From: an uncultured Sutterella sp.
Lineage (GTDB): Bacteria > Pseudomonadota > Gammaproteobacteria > Burkholderiales > Burkholderiaceae_F
Direction of reading: 5' to 3'
NCBI GenBank assembly: GCA_949287305.1
Contig: CASEFX010000015.1
Span: 16,543-80,542, forward strand
Length of the DNA stretch: 64,000 bases
Shown piece by piece: positions 16,866 through 26,843 of this stretch. Numbering within the stretch: position 1 is the stretch's first letter; each line of letters opens with the position of its first letter. Both the position numbers and the translations under genes were made by a program. A model generated the notes under the pieces. The model was not told the origin of the DNA and ran no database searches. It worked only from the letters and a program-made list of their open reading frames with translations.

Positions 16866-16910
16866 CAAAAAAAGAAACCGGCCCCCTGCGCCCGGCAGGG
16901 AGCGCAGGGA
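16866..16910 (-). terminator. Terminator for the gene on the minus strand
   Basis: A CCCTGCGC/GCGCAGGG stem (16884-16891 with 16902-16909) is followed on the - strand by a T-rich stretch (TTTCTTTTTTT). It lies between convergent genes. Confidence 0.65.
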
Positions 16911-16984
16911 ACCGGCGCCCCCCAAGGAGAGGTCCGGGGTCGGGCGACTTCCGTCAAGGACGCCCGAAAAAGCGTGGAAGGGAA

Positions 16985-18486
16985 TTACTTTTCGTCCGCG
17001 GCGTGGGTCCCCGCGATGCGGCCGCTCGTGTAGGCGACGCCGAGGCCCGTGCCCGAGGTGTAGACGCGGTTGTAGTAGGGACGGTTCACGACTTCGCCGC
17101 CCGCATAGAGCCCCTTGATGACGGAGCCGTCCGCGCGCAGAACCTGGAACTTGTCGTTCACCTTCACGCCGCCCATGGTGTCGCCCGTCTGCGGAACGAC
17201 GCGCACGGCGTAGAAGGGGGCCTTGAGGAAGGGCTTCAGGTAGGTCTTGGGCTTCCGGAAGGCCTTGTCGTCGCCCGTTTCGCAGGCGCGGTTGTAGGCC
17301 GTCATCGTGTCGTGCAGAGCGTTTTCGGGAACGCCCATCTTCTTGGCGAGGCTCTTCCAGCCGGGGGCGCCCACGACGAGCGACTCGTCCCTGCAGTTCT
17401 TCAAAAGCTCGGCCTTCTTCGCGTCGGCGCTGTCGACGATCGCCCGGGCGGTCTTCTGCGAGGCCACGTAGTCGGTGAGGTAGGGAAGGTTTTCGTTCAC
17501 GAAGCGTTCGCCCTTTTCGTTCACGAACACGCGGTCCTTCCACTTGTCTTTCGTCGTGAAGGTGGGCGTGAGGCGCTTGTCGGGGCTCGTGAGACGCAGC
17601 CCGATCACCCAGGCGTCTTCATAGGGCACGGCGCCGGCCTTGAGGGCCATGCGGATGCCGTCCCCGGTGTCGCCCACGGACGCAACCGAATACTTTTCAA
17701 AGGGGGCGTACTGCGGAACGTACTTTTCGAGCATTTCGCGGCTGTGCGCAAAGCCGCCCGTCGCGAGCACCACCGCCTTGGCGGAGACTTCGAAGCGGGT
17801 CTTGGCATTGTGGGCGACGACGCCCGCGACGCGGGTTTCGCCGTCCTTCTCGACGATCGTGAGGTCGTCGACGGGCGTGCCCGTGCGAAGCGTGACGCCC
17901 AACTTGTCGATGTGGTTCTTAAGCGATTCGATCACGAAGCGCCCGCCCGCTTCGGAGGTGCCCCGGCCCGAAGGCGGAACGGGGGGCTTCTTCGCGGCGT
18001 GCGCGTAGTTGGGGCCGCCGTAGCCAAACGGGCGCGGATCCGCAAAGGCGTGGCCCACGGTCGATTCAAGCCAGTCGACGGTCTTCGTGAATTCGTAGGT
18101 GATGGCGGTCAGGCGCTTCACGTCCGGGAAGGCGGGTTGCCGCCCGGGAAGGAGCGCTTCTGGTCGTCGAGCCAAATCTTGACGAAGCCTTCGGGCGTGA
18201 GGTCCGTCATCCCCATGCGCTTCTGAATGGCGGAATTGCCCGCGGCGATCGCGCCCCCGGAAAGGGACGAGGAGCCGCCGATGAAGCCCAACTTTTCGAA
18301 GATGATGACCTTGGCGCCCTTTTCGGCCGCGGCTGCGGCGGCCGCCATGCCGGTGCCGCCCGCGCCCACGACGACCACGTCGGCCGATAGCTTTTCAACG
18401 GGCAAGGAGGCGGGATCGGTGCCCGCCTGGGCGGCGAGCGCCGTGACGCCTGCAAAGAGTGCGGTGAGAGTCATGCGGAATTTCAT
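16985..18486 (-). pseudogene. Secreted fumarate reductase-type flavoprotein, frameshifted
   Basis: Two overlapping frames together make one flavoprotein of about 500 residues. The N-terminal part (18486 down to about 18135) has a Sec-type signal (MKFRMTLTALFAGVTALAAQA), an FAD motif VVGAGGTGMAAA and ends ...KRSFPGGNP. The rest continues in another frame as AFPDVKRLTAITYEFTKTVD. A missing base in GGCGGG at 18131-18136 (CCGGCC reduced to CCGCC) explains the break. The remainder is well conserved, with GERFVNENLPY, TGDTMGG and the terminal GRIAG, so the lesion is recent or a sequencing error. Unlike its relatives it shows no twin arginine. It has Tyr at the active-site Arg position and Thr-Gly-Asp-Thr at the His position. 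It lies in tandem with, and downstream of, the gene at 18696. Confidence 0.8.
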
Positions 18487-18695
18487 GAGAATGTCCTGGG
18501 AAAGGGAGAGAGGGGCGAAGGGGCGCTTCGAAAAACGGCAGGGAAATCGAAAGGCCCCTTCGCGGAAAGACGGGGCGGTCCGGAGAATCCGACGCCGGAC
18601 CGATCCGCAAAGCCCGCGCCGTCGGGGAAGTGCTCCTCCCGCCCCGGGGAGGAGAATGGCGACCCGGGGAAAGAGAAGAGACGGCGCGGAACCGG

Positions 18696-20183
18696 TCAGG
18701 CCTTCTTCATCGCCTGCACGGCGAGGCGTCCGAAGGCCTGGCCCTTGGCGAAGGCCGTGCCCGAGATGTAGCCCGCGCCGTGGAAGCCGCCCGTGACTTC
18801 GCCCGCGGCCCAGAGACCCGGAATCACGTCGCCCCAGACGTCGATCACGTGCGCGGCTTCGTCGATGCGAAGACCGCAGTAGGTGCCGATCATCGCGGCG
18901 GTGGCGGGCATGACGTAGAAGGGACCCTTTTCGATGCGCACGAGCTTGCCGTTTCCGGAGGCCATGTGCATGCGGCCGCAGTCGGCGTCGCGGCCCTGAT
19001 CGACAAAACCGTTGTAGCGCTTCACCGTTTCGGCGAGGGCCTTGGGATCAAGACCCGCGTTCTTGGCGGCTTCCTCGATCGTGGCGCCCGAAGAGAGATA
19101 GTCCGGGATCTTCTTTTCTTCGAGAATCGGCTTCCAGAGCTCGCGCCCCTGCGGGTTCACCTTGTAATCCCGTTCGAGCATCGCGCGGTCAAAGACCATC
19201 CAGGACTTCCCTTCGGGCTGCGCCAGAGCGGCGTCGCCCAGCTTCTTGTAGGAAATCGACTCGTCGACGAAGCGCTTGCAGTTCTTGTTGACGATGATGC
19301 CGCCCGACCAGTAGATCTGGCCCATTTCGTCGATCGAGACGGGGTTGAGCTTGAAGCCGTAGCTCGCCTTGATGTAGGCGGTGTCGAGGAAGTCGGCCCC
19401 GACCGAAAGACCCATGAGGATGCCGTCCCCCTGCGTGCCCTTGCCGGCGATCACGGCGGCGTTCTTCAAGGGCGGGTTGTAGCGGCCGAGAAGCGTCGGG
19501 TTCGAGGAGAAGCCGCCAGCGGCGAGAAGAACGCCCTTCTTCGCGCGAACGGTGATCGTCTTGTCACCGGTCTTCACGCGAACGCCCTCGATTTTCTTCA
19601 TGTCCGAGGACCAGATGAGGCGCTCGACCGCGCACTTCGTGCGGATCTCGGCGCCGCCCTTCTTCGCGTAGTCGGCCATCGCCATGAGGATCTTGCTGGG
19701 ACTGAAGTGATGCGAGCGCGCGACGCTCTGGCCGCCCTGAAGGACGATCGCGTCGGGCTTCAAGCCGAGTTCCTTCGTGAGCCATTCGTAGTGTTCGCGG
19801 ATGGACGACACGTAGGCGCGGACCACCTTTTTGTCGGCGTAGCCGCCGCCCGAGACGAGGAGGTCCTTGACGAAGAGGTCGTGCGTGTCCTTGACGTTCC
19901 GGGTCTTCTGTTCATCCGTTTCGGAAACGGCGATCATGCCGCCGCACAGCACGGACGAGCCGCCCATGATGGGCATCTTTTCAAAGACGACGCTCGTGAG
20001 CTTTTGCTTCACGGCTTCGCAGGCTGCGGTGAGGCCCGCGGCCCCGGCGCCCACGATCACGACGTCGTAGGTTTCGTCCCACTTCTTCGGGGCGAGGATG
20101 GGAGTGGCGTGGGCGGCGCCCGAAAGAGCGGCCGCCGTGCCGGCAAGACCGCCGGCCAGGAAACTGCGTCGATTCATGGTCAT
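18696..20183 (-). CDS. Tat-exported FAD flavoprotein
   Basis: The start at 20183 is chosen because AAGGAGAAA lies upstream and the Tat leader starts there (MTMNRRSFLAGGLAG); the open frame runs further 5' without a signal. The 495-residue product has the FAD motif VVGAGAAGLTAA near 45. CKRFVDESISY carries a Tyr where fumarate reductases have the active-site Arg, ATAAMIGTYCG replaces the His region, and there is no terminal catalytic Arg. It shares this pattern with the protein at 12730. It should be a periplasmic oxidoreductase with an unknown substrate. Downstream in the same direction is the frameshifted flavoprotein at 16985, about 210 bases away. Confidence 0.87.
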   Translation of the reverse strand: MTMNRRSFLAGGLAGTAAALSGAAHATPILAPKKWDETYDVVIVGAGAAGLTAACEAVKQKLTSVVFEKMPIMGGSSVLCGGMIAVSETDEQKTRNVKDTHDLFVKDLLVSGGGYADKKVVRAYVSSIREHYEWLTKELGLKPDAIVLQGGQSVARSHHFSPSKILMAMADYAKKGGAEIRTKCAVERLIWSSDMKKIEGVRVKTGDKTITVRAKKGVLLAAGGFSSNPTLLGRYNPPLKNAAVIAGKGTQGDGILMGLSVGADFLDTAYIKASYGFKLNPVSIDEMGQIYWSGGIIVNKNCKRFVDESISYKKLGDAALAQPEGKSWMVFDRAMLERDYKVNPQGRELWKPILEEKKIPDYLSSGATIEEAAKNAGLDPKALAETVKRYNGFVDQGRDADCGRMHMASGNGKLVRIEKGPFYVMPATAAMIGTYCGLRIDEAAHVIDVWGDVIPGLWAAGEVTGGFHGAGYISGTAFAKGQAFGRLAVQAMKKA

Positions 20184-20375
20184 GAGGTTTCTCCTTTTGC
20201 GTGAAGCGGCGGCTCGGAGAAGGTCCTTGTGTCGAGATCGGAGATGACTCCTCGCCGCCGCATGAGGCAATTCTCGGAAGCGGTCCCCCTAGGGGCGTTG
20301 ATGCGGGGCAAGAAGAGGAGAGATTGAGGAGGAAGGGAGGAAAAAGGGGGCGGCGGGCTTCGGGAGAACGAAAGC

Positions 20376-20412
20376 GAGCCGCCGACCGGAAGCAAGATCC
20401 GGACGGCGGCTC
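20376..20412 (-). terminator. Terminator of the trimeric autotransporter gene
   Basis: GAGCCGCCG/CGGCGGCTC arms plus an inner CCGG pair form a long stem. On the - strand a T-rich stretch (GCTTTCGTTCTC) follows, about 30 bases after the stop codon. Confidence 0.7.
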
Positions 20413-20441
20413 ACTAAACGTTAAGCATCAAGCTTGGACGA

Positions 20442-23400
20442 TTACTTCTTGAGACTCGTACGCTTCAGGACGGGTTCTCCGTTCTCAATGCGCAGTCCCA
20501 AAAGTTCCTTCATGAGCTCGATTTCCTTCTTCAGGGTTTCGAGTTCCTCGCGGGATTTCTCGACGCGCTGCGCCATGCTTTCTTCCCGGTCCTGTGCACT
20601 GCGAAGCTGCGCTTCAAGTGCCCGGTTGTGGTCGGACAGAGCCACCACCTTCTGCTTCAGGGCCGAGGTCGACATGTCACCGTAGGTTGAGGGAGCGCCA
20701 AAGCGATAGGCAAGACCGGCATTCACCATGGTGTCGCCGCCCGTTGCCGCGGAACCGGCCACGTTGACCATGATGTTTTCGGTCGGCTTGTAGAAGACGC
20801 CGATGGCCAGGGCCTGTTCGCCCGAGTAGTTGCCGACGCCGGCGGCGGCGGACCACTTGTGCTCGTCGTCCAGACCGAGCGGCTGCAGCGCGGCCATGGC
20901 GGCGGCATTTGCGGCGGCGCGGTCGATGTCGCGCTTAAGCGTATGGGCTACGCGGTCGATCGAACGGGAGTTTTCGGCGATCGCCTGTTGCGTTTCGTAG
21001 AGCTGACCGCCCGTCACCGCATCGGAACTGCCAGCCGACACTTCGCCGCGTTCGACATTGACGATCTTGCGCTTCGAAGTCGACGAACCCACGCTCACGG
21101 CGTTCGAAACGCCTTCGGAGCCGGCACCGAGCACGACGGCGTTTGTCGCGTCGGTCGTCACGTTGCTGCCCAACACGAAGGTGTTGGTGCCCGTCGATTC
21201 GATGCGGTTGCCGTTGCCGATGGCGTACGAATTTTCAGCCGAGACGGTGTTGCCCGAACCGAAAGCGTACGAATGGTTGGCGGCAACCGTATTGCCCGAA
21301 CCGAACGCACCTGCGTCCGTGTCGCCAGGAGCGCGCGTCTTGTTGGGCATGACGACGTTGTTCGAGCCGTAGGCGAAACTGCCCGTACCCGAAACCTGGT
21401 TGTTGCTGCCCAACCCCATGGAATCGGCATGGAGGTATTGGTGAACTGTCTGACCGCTCACGGCCTTGGTGTCTTCGGAAGAAACGGTGCCGGTCGCATC
21501 CATGTTTTCGGCGATGAAGTCGAGGTTCTGCTCGTTCTTCAGAGCATTTTCAACCACTGCCTGAACATTGCTGTTGTTGGTAACCGCTTCGGAGACGGCC
21601 TGCTGGAAGGTCTCGTTGTTGGTGAGCGCTTCGTTGATGGCGTTTTGAACGGCTTCTTCCGAGAGTTCCACGTCCTGCAGGGCGTCCCAGACCTGATCGC
21701 CCGTAACGAGCCCGGCGTTGTTCTGGGCGATTTCACCGCCCGTCACGCCGCCGATCGTGAAGCCGTTTTCACCCTTTTCCACGGTAATCAGGCCCGAGCC
21801 GTTGAGTTGGAGCGAATCGTTGGCGATGCCGGCGATGACGTCCTTGCCGTCCTCCGTGAGGTTGCCGAGAGACGTGTCGAGTCCGTTCGTGGGAATCGAC
21901 TGTTGCACCTGGCCGAGTTTGTCGTCCAAGGCGACGAGGTTTTCCGCGACGGTGTTGTCCGAGGAAATCGCAAAGTAGGGTTCCGTGCGGGTTCCGGGAG
22001 TGCTCCACTGATGAACGGCCTGCCCGGTGACGAATCCGAGACCGGCGTCGCCCGAAGCGATGCTGCCGCCCAAAACGCTGCGCCAGGCATCGACCTTGAT
22101 GTTCGAAGCGTCGATTTCGGCCTTGTTGCCGAGTTCCTCGTTGAGGGTGACCAACCCCTTGTCGAGGTTCGTCAGGTTTTCGCCCGTCGTTTGATCGGCT
22201 CCCACGTACGTCCCTTCTTCCGTCGGACGGACTTCGGCAAAGAGCGTGCCGCCCGTCACCAGTCCTCCGTCGTTGGCGGCGACCGTCCCCGTTCCGAGTG
22301 CGGCCTGCCACTTTTGCACGTGTTCGGCCGTGAGGTTGCCGGCATCCAGGTCCGCCTTGGCGGCCAGACTTTCCGCCACTGCGGCGTTCGTACTGTCGCT
22401 GTGCGCCTTGAGTTCTTCGGCAAGCGTGTTGCTCGTGACGAGTGCGTTTTCGCCTTCTCCCGCCGTTTCCGTCGTCTTGAGAACGAGCGAGTAGTTGCGG
22501 GTGGCTCCGTCCGTACTGTCGGAAGCTTCAACGGTAATGAATGCGTCGCCCTGAAGCGAAGTGGCGTTCTTCAAGCGATCAAGTCCGGCCTGCGTCAGAT
22601 TGTCGAGCGAGTGGGTCGCAAGTTGCAGATTGCCGTCGGCGTCAAAGACCGTTCCCTGCACCTTGTTCACGGTTTGATTGACGTTGCCGAGTTCCGTATC
22701 GAGAGCGGAGAGGTTGGCGGCGGTCGTTGCCCCGTTGCGCACGTACCGCCCGTCCGTCGGACGAACTTCGTCGTAGACGGTCTTTGCGGAAACCAAACCG
22801 TCGGTCGCGGAATCGATGCCGTTGGCCATCTTGAGGCCAACGGAGTAGGTGTCGACGTTGCTTTGTTTATCCTCGTTTTTGACAACCTGAAGGTAATCCG
22901 CTGAATTCTCGTCGGCCGTGACGGCAATGGCCGTCTGCGCCTGATCCTTGATGACCTCGCCGCCGGCCGTGCCGGGGAGATTTTCGAAGGAATCGGAAAT
23001 GGCGTCGTAGACCGTACCGCCCGTCACCAGACCGCCGTTGCCTTCGGCGATCGCGCCGTTACCGAGCTTCTTCTGCCAGGCACCGACGTTGTCGGGCGTA
23101 AGACTCGTAGCAGTCGCAAGACCGTTGAGACCTTCGAACACCATCTTGCCGGTCACGAGACCGGTGGCATCGGCCGTAAGGCCGTCAGCCATGTGCAGAC
23201 CGACCGAATAGGTCGTGGTGTGGTTCTTTACGTCAGTCGTCTGGGTGACGGTAATGAGCGAACCATCCGAAGCGCTCACCTTAACGGCGTCCTTAGCCGC
23301 GTCGCGAATGGCGTTTTGCTGTTCCGATCCCTCGGTGCCGATCTTCGTGAACGCGTCGCCGATGGCCTTGTCGAGGGCGGAAGCGACGGTACTACCAGTG

Positions 23401-26400
23401 ACGATGCCGCTGTCTTTATCTCCGTGGACGGTTCCATCGGCCGTTACGTTAACGGCGTAGGTGAGCGCATTTCCATCCTTGCCTTGGGTGACCGTAGTGT
23501 TCGAGCCGGAAACAACCTTTACCGCACCTTGTGCGAGAGAGGTGATTTGCGAAGAGGCGGCTTCGGAGAAGTTCCCCTGATTGATGGCTCCGACAGTGGT
23601 TTGCAGGGCGCCGATGTTGTCGGTGTTTGTAGCGACAGCGGAGTCGAGCTTGCCAAGGTTCTCAGCCGTTGAAACATTGTTGGCGATAAAGCGACCGTTC
23701 GTCGTCGGGCGAACTTCATCGAAAACCGTCTTCGCGGAGACAAGACCGTCCGTCGTCGCGCTGATGCCGTCGGCCATCGTGAGACCTACGGCGTAGGTGT
23801 CGACATTGGCTTGATCATCCGTGGTTTTGGTGACCTGCAGGAAGTTTCCGGATTTTTCGTCGGCCTTGACATTAATGGCCGCTTGTGCCTGATCCTTGAT
23901 GACTTCTCCGCCGACGCTGCCCGGGAGGTCTTCAAAGGTCTGGGCAATGGCGTCGTAGACCGTGCCGCCCGTCACCAAGCCTCCGTTGTTTTCGGCGATC
24001 GCGCCGTTTCCGAGTTTTTGCTGCCAGGCGCTGACGTTGTCGGACGTAAGACTCGCCGCAGTCGCAAGACCGTTGAGACCTTCAAACACCATCTTGCCGG
24101 TCACGAGTCCCGCGGCGTCGGCCGAGAGTTCTTCGGCCATTTGCAGACCGACCGAATAGGTCGTGGTGTGATTCTTTTCGTCGGTTGTCGGAGTCACGGT
24201 AATGAGCGAACCATCCGAAGCGCTCACCTTGACGGCATCCTTTGCCGCGTCGCGAATGGCGTGCTGCTGATCTGATCCGGCTGTGCCGATGTTCGTGAAC
24301 GCGTCGCCGATGGCCTTGTCAAGGGCGGAAGCGACCGTAGTGCCGGTGACGATGCCTGCGTCGTTGTCTCCATTGACCGTACCGTCGGCCGCGACGTTAA
24401 CGGCGTAGGTGACCGCATTGCCGTTCGACCCCTTGGTGACCGTGGTGTTCTTTCCGGAAACGACTTCCACCGCGCCCTGCGCCAAAGAAGTGATTGTGTT
24501 CGCGGCACCTTCGGAGAGATTGCTGAGGTCGGTGTTCGCTTTTCCCTGAAGCGAGGCGTGGAGCGTTCCGCCCGTAACAAGGCCGGTGTTGTTTGCCTCG
24601 GCCTTGCCGTTGCCAAGTTTGGTCTGCCAACTCGCAACCTCGATGTTGTCCGCATTGACGTTGGCCTTCCCGGTAATCGCCGTTGCATTGGCGGCAATGT
24701 CGGAAGCATTCTTTGCAATCTCTTGCTCATGCTCCGTGACCGCGCTGTCGATGCGGGTCACCGCTCCGTCGAGACTTGTCACCGCGTTGTCAAGGCTGGT
24801 CAAATTCTTTGCGGCCGATTCGGTCTGCTTGACATAGGTTCCGTCGGAGGCAACGCGCGTTTCGGCGGCGACCGTATTTCCGGTCACAAGGTGACCGCCC
24901 AACTGACCGCCCACCGTGCCGTCGGATTTCACCGTAAGGCGGTATGTGGTCGCGTTGTTTTCGGTGACGGTCTCGATCGTGATGTAGTCGTCGGATGCGG
25001 AGGCGACTCTGACGCCCTGCCCCGCAAGTTGCTTGATCGTATTCTCAGTGGTTTCGGTGAAGGCGCCGGCATTGATGTTGTCGACGGAAGTTTGGAGAGT
25101 CGCAATGTTGCCGGCGTTGGTGCCCACCTGCGTGTCGAGCGCCGCGAGGTTGGCTGCGGCCGAATTTGCCTGCCTGACGTAGGTTCCGTCGGAGGCGACG
25201 CGCGTTTCAGCGGCCACGGTACTGCCCGTCACCAGACGGCTGTCCTGAGTACCGCCAACGGTCCCGTCGGAGAGAACGCTCAGTTTATACGTGGTGGTGC
25301 CGGTGTCGTCCGTACTGTCGACCACCGAAAGAGTATTGGTTGTCGAGGATTCCACCTTCACGCTGCTGCGGGCGATTTCTTGAACTTTGTCCGTAGCTCC
25401 TTCAGTGAAAGTGCCGCTGTTGATGCTGTCGACGGAAGACTTGATGCTGGCGATTGCTCCGCTTACCGTGGTCTGACCGGTCTGGCCGATGTCGCCTGCC
25501 GTGAGTTTGCCGTCAGCGTCCGTGACCGTGACGCCAAGAACGTCCTGCACTCCCTTCTGAAGGTTGTCGCGGCTGATGGTGGTGACCTGCCCGACCGTGG
25601 CGGCGTCGGAAGCGTTCACGCCGTCCGCAACGTTGATGATGCGGCGCTTGAAACCGGTCGTCGCGTCGGAATTGCCGACGGAAACGACGCCGTCCGTGTC
25701 GGAGGAAAGGACGTCCGTTGCGGCGACGGCAGCGTTGGCGCCGAGCGCGACGGAATGGTCAGCCGCCACCGAAGCCTTGTAGCCCATTGCGACGGAATTC
25801 GCGCCTGAAGACACGGCTTCTTCACCGACGGCCATGGAGTGCGCTCCCTGCGCCTTGGCGGAGGTAGTGGGATCGGCAGCTTTGTCGGTTGCGTTGATGC
25901 TCAAATATTCGCTGCCACCGGAACCTTCGGTAATTTTCTGCTGCAGTTCGTAGAGCTGGCTTCCGTTAACGGCATCAAGACTGTCTGCACTGATTTCACC
26001 GTTAGATACGCCGGTGATTCTTCTTGAAACTGTCCCGTCATATACGTCCCCGTTATCGGATCCGCTATATGCCTTTCCCGTCAAATAAGATCCAATTTGA
26101 GACGAAATCTTCTCAATCTCTTCTCGATTGTTGTAATTCAAACTACCCGTGAAAATAGGGCAATTTTCATCCTCGGAAGAACAGGTAAAATTCTCCGTCA
26201 TATTGTATCGGATTGATATGTACCCATCTTCTCCACGATGAACTTTTGCATATTTCACGCTATAGGTATACACGCCATCCTTTTCCTGAGCTGATACAGA
26301 ATTAATAAAGGCAGCATCCTCACCTATCTTTAAATCTCTATAGAATCCCCCATAGGCATTGCCGAGACCAACATAAAAAGTATTTTTATCCGGCATCGGA

Positions 26401-26741
26401 TCGCCGTTGGCAATATCAGTGAGAGCAAAGCTACTGTTTTTAAAGTCTTGCCATATCGACTTGTAATCCGTGCCCGAAGTCACGTACTCGCTTCGACCAT
26501 TGAAAGCAACATTGGTACCATCAAATAGTGTGTAACCAACATCTTCGTAACCTCCGTGTACGCCGACGACGCGCATGGCGAAAGTATTAGATGAAGCCAG
26601 TAGAAAAACAGAAGCACTAACTAAAGAGAGAAAATCTTTCTTACAGATCTCTCGATTTCCGTGAACATGGTTACCTAATTCGCTAGTTACAACTTGAGTC
26701 TTTTTAATGAAGTTGTAGAAGGTTTTATATATTTTATTCAT
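20442..26741 (-). CDS. Trimeric autotransporter adhesin (YadA-like)
   Basis: The 2,099-residue protein starts with an extended signal peptide region (MNKIYKTFYNFIKKTQVV) followed by a hydrophobic core to about residue 54. YadA head repeats (GANSVAMGYKASVAADHSVALGA-type) are near 310, and another head block (NNQVSGTGSFAYGSNN) is near 1,770. Between them is a long stalk of necks and FN-like repeats, with two tandem 316-residue units. The C-terminal YadA anchor (KWSAAAGVGNYSGEQALAIG to GLAYRFG) ends about 90 residues before the stop. A charged coiled coil (LKQKVVALSDHNRALEAQL, then EELETLKKEIELMKEL) follows and would lie in the periplasm; most family members end at the barrel. The role is adhesion at the cell surface as a trimer. 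The 5' 700 bases are AT-rich compared with the rest, which suggests mosaic origin. Confidence 0.93.
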   Translation of the reverse strand: MNKIYKTFYNFIKKTQVVTSELGNHVHGNREICKKDFLSLVSASVFLLASSNTFAMRVVGVHGGYEDVGYTLFDGTNVAFNGRSEYVTSGTDYKSIWQDFKNSSFALTDIANGDPMPDKNTFYVGLGNAYGGFYRDLKIGEDAAFINSVSAQEKDGVYTYSVKYAKVHRGEDGYISIRYNMTENFTCSSEDENCPIFTGSLNYNNREEIEKISSQIGSYLTGKAYSGSDNGDVYDGTVSRRITGVSNGEISADSLDAVNGSQLYELQQKITEGSGGSEYLSINATDKAADPTTSAKAQGAHSMAVGEEAVSSGANSVAMGYKASVAADHSVALGANAAVAATDVLSSDTDGVVSVGNSDATTGFKRRIINVADGVNASDAATVGQVTTISRDNLQKGVQDVLGVTVTDADGKLTAGDIGQTGQTTVSGAIASIKSSVDSINSGTFTEGATDKVQEIARSSVKVESSTTNTLSVVDSTDDTGTTTYKLSVLSDGTVGGTQDSRLVTGSTVAAETRVASDGTYVRQANSAAANLAALDTQVGTNAGNIATLQTSVDNINAGAFTETTENTIKQLAGQGVRVASASDDYITIETVTENNATTYRLTVKSDGTVGGQLGGHLVTGNTVAAETRVASDGTYVKQTESAAKNLTSLDNAVTSLDGAVTRIDSAVTEHEQEIAKNASDIAANATAITGKANVNADNIEVASWQTKLGNGKAEANNTGLVTGGTLHASLQGKANTDLSNLSEGAANTITSLAQGAVEVVSGKNTTVTKGSNGNAVTYAVNVAADGTVNGDNDAGIVTGTTVASALDKAIGDAFTNIGTAGSDQQHAIRDAAKDAVKVSASDGSLITVTPTTDEKNHTTTYSVGLQMAEELSADAAGLVTGKMVFEGLNGLATAASLTSDNVSAWQQKLGNGAIAENNGGLVTGGTVYDAIAQTFEDLPGSVGGEVIKDQAQAAINVKADEKSGNFLQVTKTTDDQANVDTYAVGLTMADGISATTDGLVSAKTVFDEVRPTTNGRFIANNVSTAENLGKLDSAVATNTDNIGALQTTVGAINQGNFSEAASSQITSLAQGAVKVVSGSNTTVTQGKDGNALTYAVNVTADGTVHGDKDSGIVTGSTVASALDKAIGDAFTKIGTEGSEQQNAIRDAAKDAVKVSASDGSLITVTQTTDVKNHTTTYSVGLHMADGLTADATGLVTGKMVFEGLNGLATATSLTPDNVGAWQKKLGNGAIAEGNGGLVTGGTVYDAISDSFENLPGTAGGEVIKDQAQTAIAVTADENSADYLQVVKNEDKQSNVDTYSVGLKMANGIDSATDGLVSAKTVYDEVRPTDGRYVRNGATTAANLSALDTELGNVNQTVNKVQGTVFDADGNLQLATHSLDNLTQAGLDRLKNATSLQGDAFITVEASDSTDGATRNYSLVLKTTETAGEGENALVTSNTLAEELKAHSDSTNAAVAESLAAKADLDAGNLTAEHVQKWQAALGTGTVAANDGGLVTGGTLFAEVRPTEEGTYVGADQTTGENLTNLDKGLVTLNEELGNKAEIDASNIKVDAWRSVLGGSIASGDAGLGFVTGQAVHQWSTPGTRTEPYFAISSDNTVAENLVALDDKLGQVQQSIPTNGLDTSLGNLTEDGKDVIAGIANDSLQLNGSGLITVEKGENGFTIGGVTGGEIAQNNAGLVTGDQVWDALQDVELSEEAVQNAINEALTNNETFQQAVSEAVTNNSNVQAVVENALKNEQNLDFIAENMDATGTVSSEDTKAVSGQTVHQYLHADSMGLGSNNQVSGTGSFAYGSNNVVMPNKTRAPGDTDAGAFGSGNTVAANHSYAFGSGNTVSAENSYAIGNGNRIESTGTNTFVLGSNVTTDATNAVVLGAGSEGVSNAVSVGSSTSKRKIVNVERGEVSAGSSDAVTGGQLYETQQAIAENSRSIDRVAHTLKRDIDRAAANAAAMAALQPLGLDDEHKWSAAAGVGNYSGEQALAIGVFYKPTENIMVNVAGSAATGGDTMVNAGLAYRFGAPSTYGDMSTSALKQKVVALSDHNRALEAQLRSAQDREESMAQRVEKSREELETLKKEIELMKELLGLRIENGEPVLKRTSLKK
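22633..24528 (-). repeat. Two tandem 948-bp repeats inside the trimeric autotransporter
   Basis: Positions 22741, 22983, 23113 and 23521 match 23689, 23931, 24061 and 24469 with a constant offset of 948 bases (316 codons). The copies differ at scattered sites. The boundaries are approximate. Confidence 0.8.
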
Positions 26742-26843
26742 GATGCCAAATGCGAGTTAAATTAAGAGATGTTAAATCTATTTATTTTTAGGTGCTAAAG
26801 TGCTCATCATATACCGACAATTTAAGCACCCGCGATCAACGAA

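Noticed and set aside
20859..22904. A + strand gene of 681 codons inside the adhesin region
   Set aside because: It is the reverse complement of repetitive adhesin sequence and shows only shadow composition.
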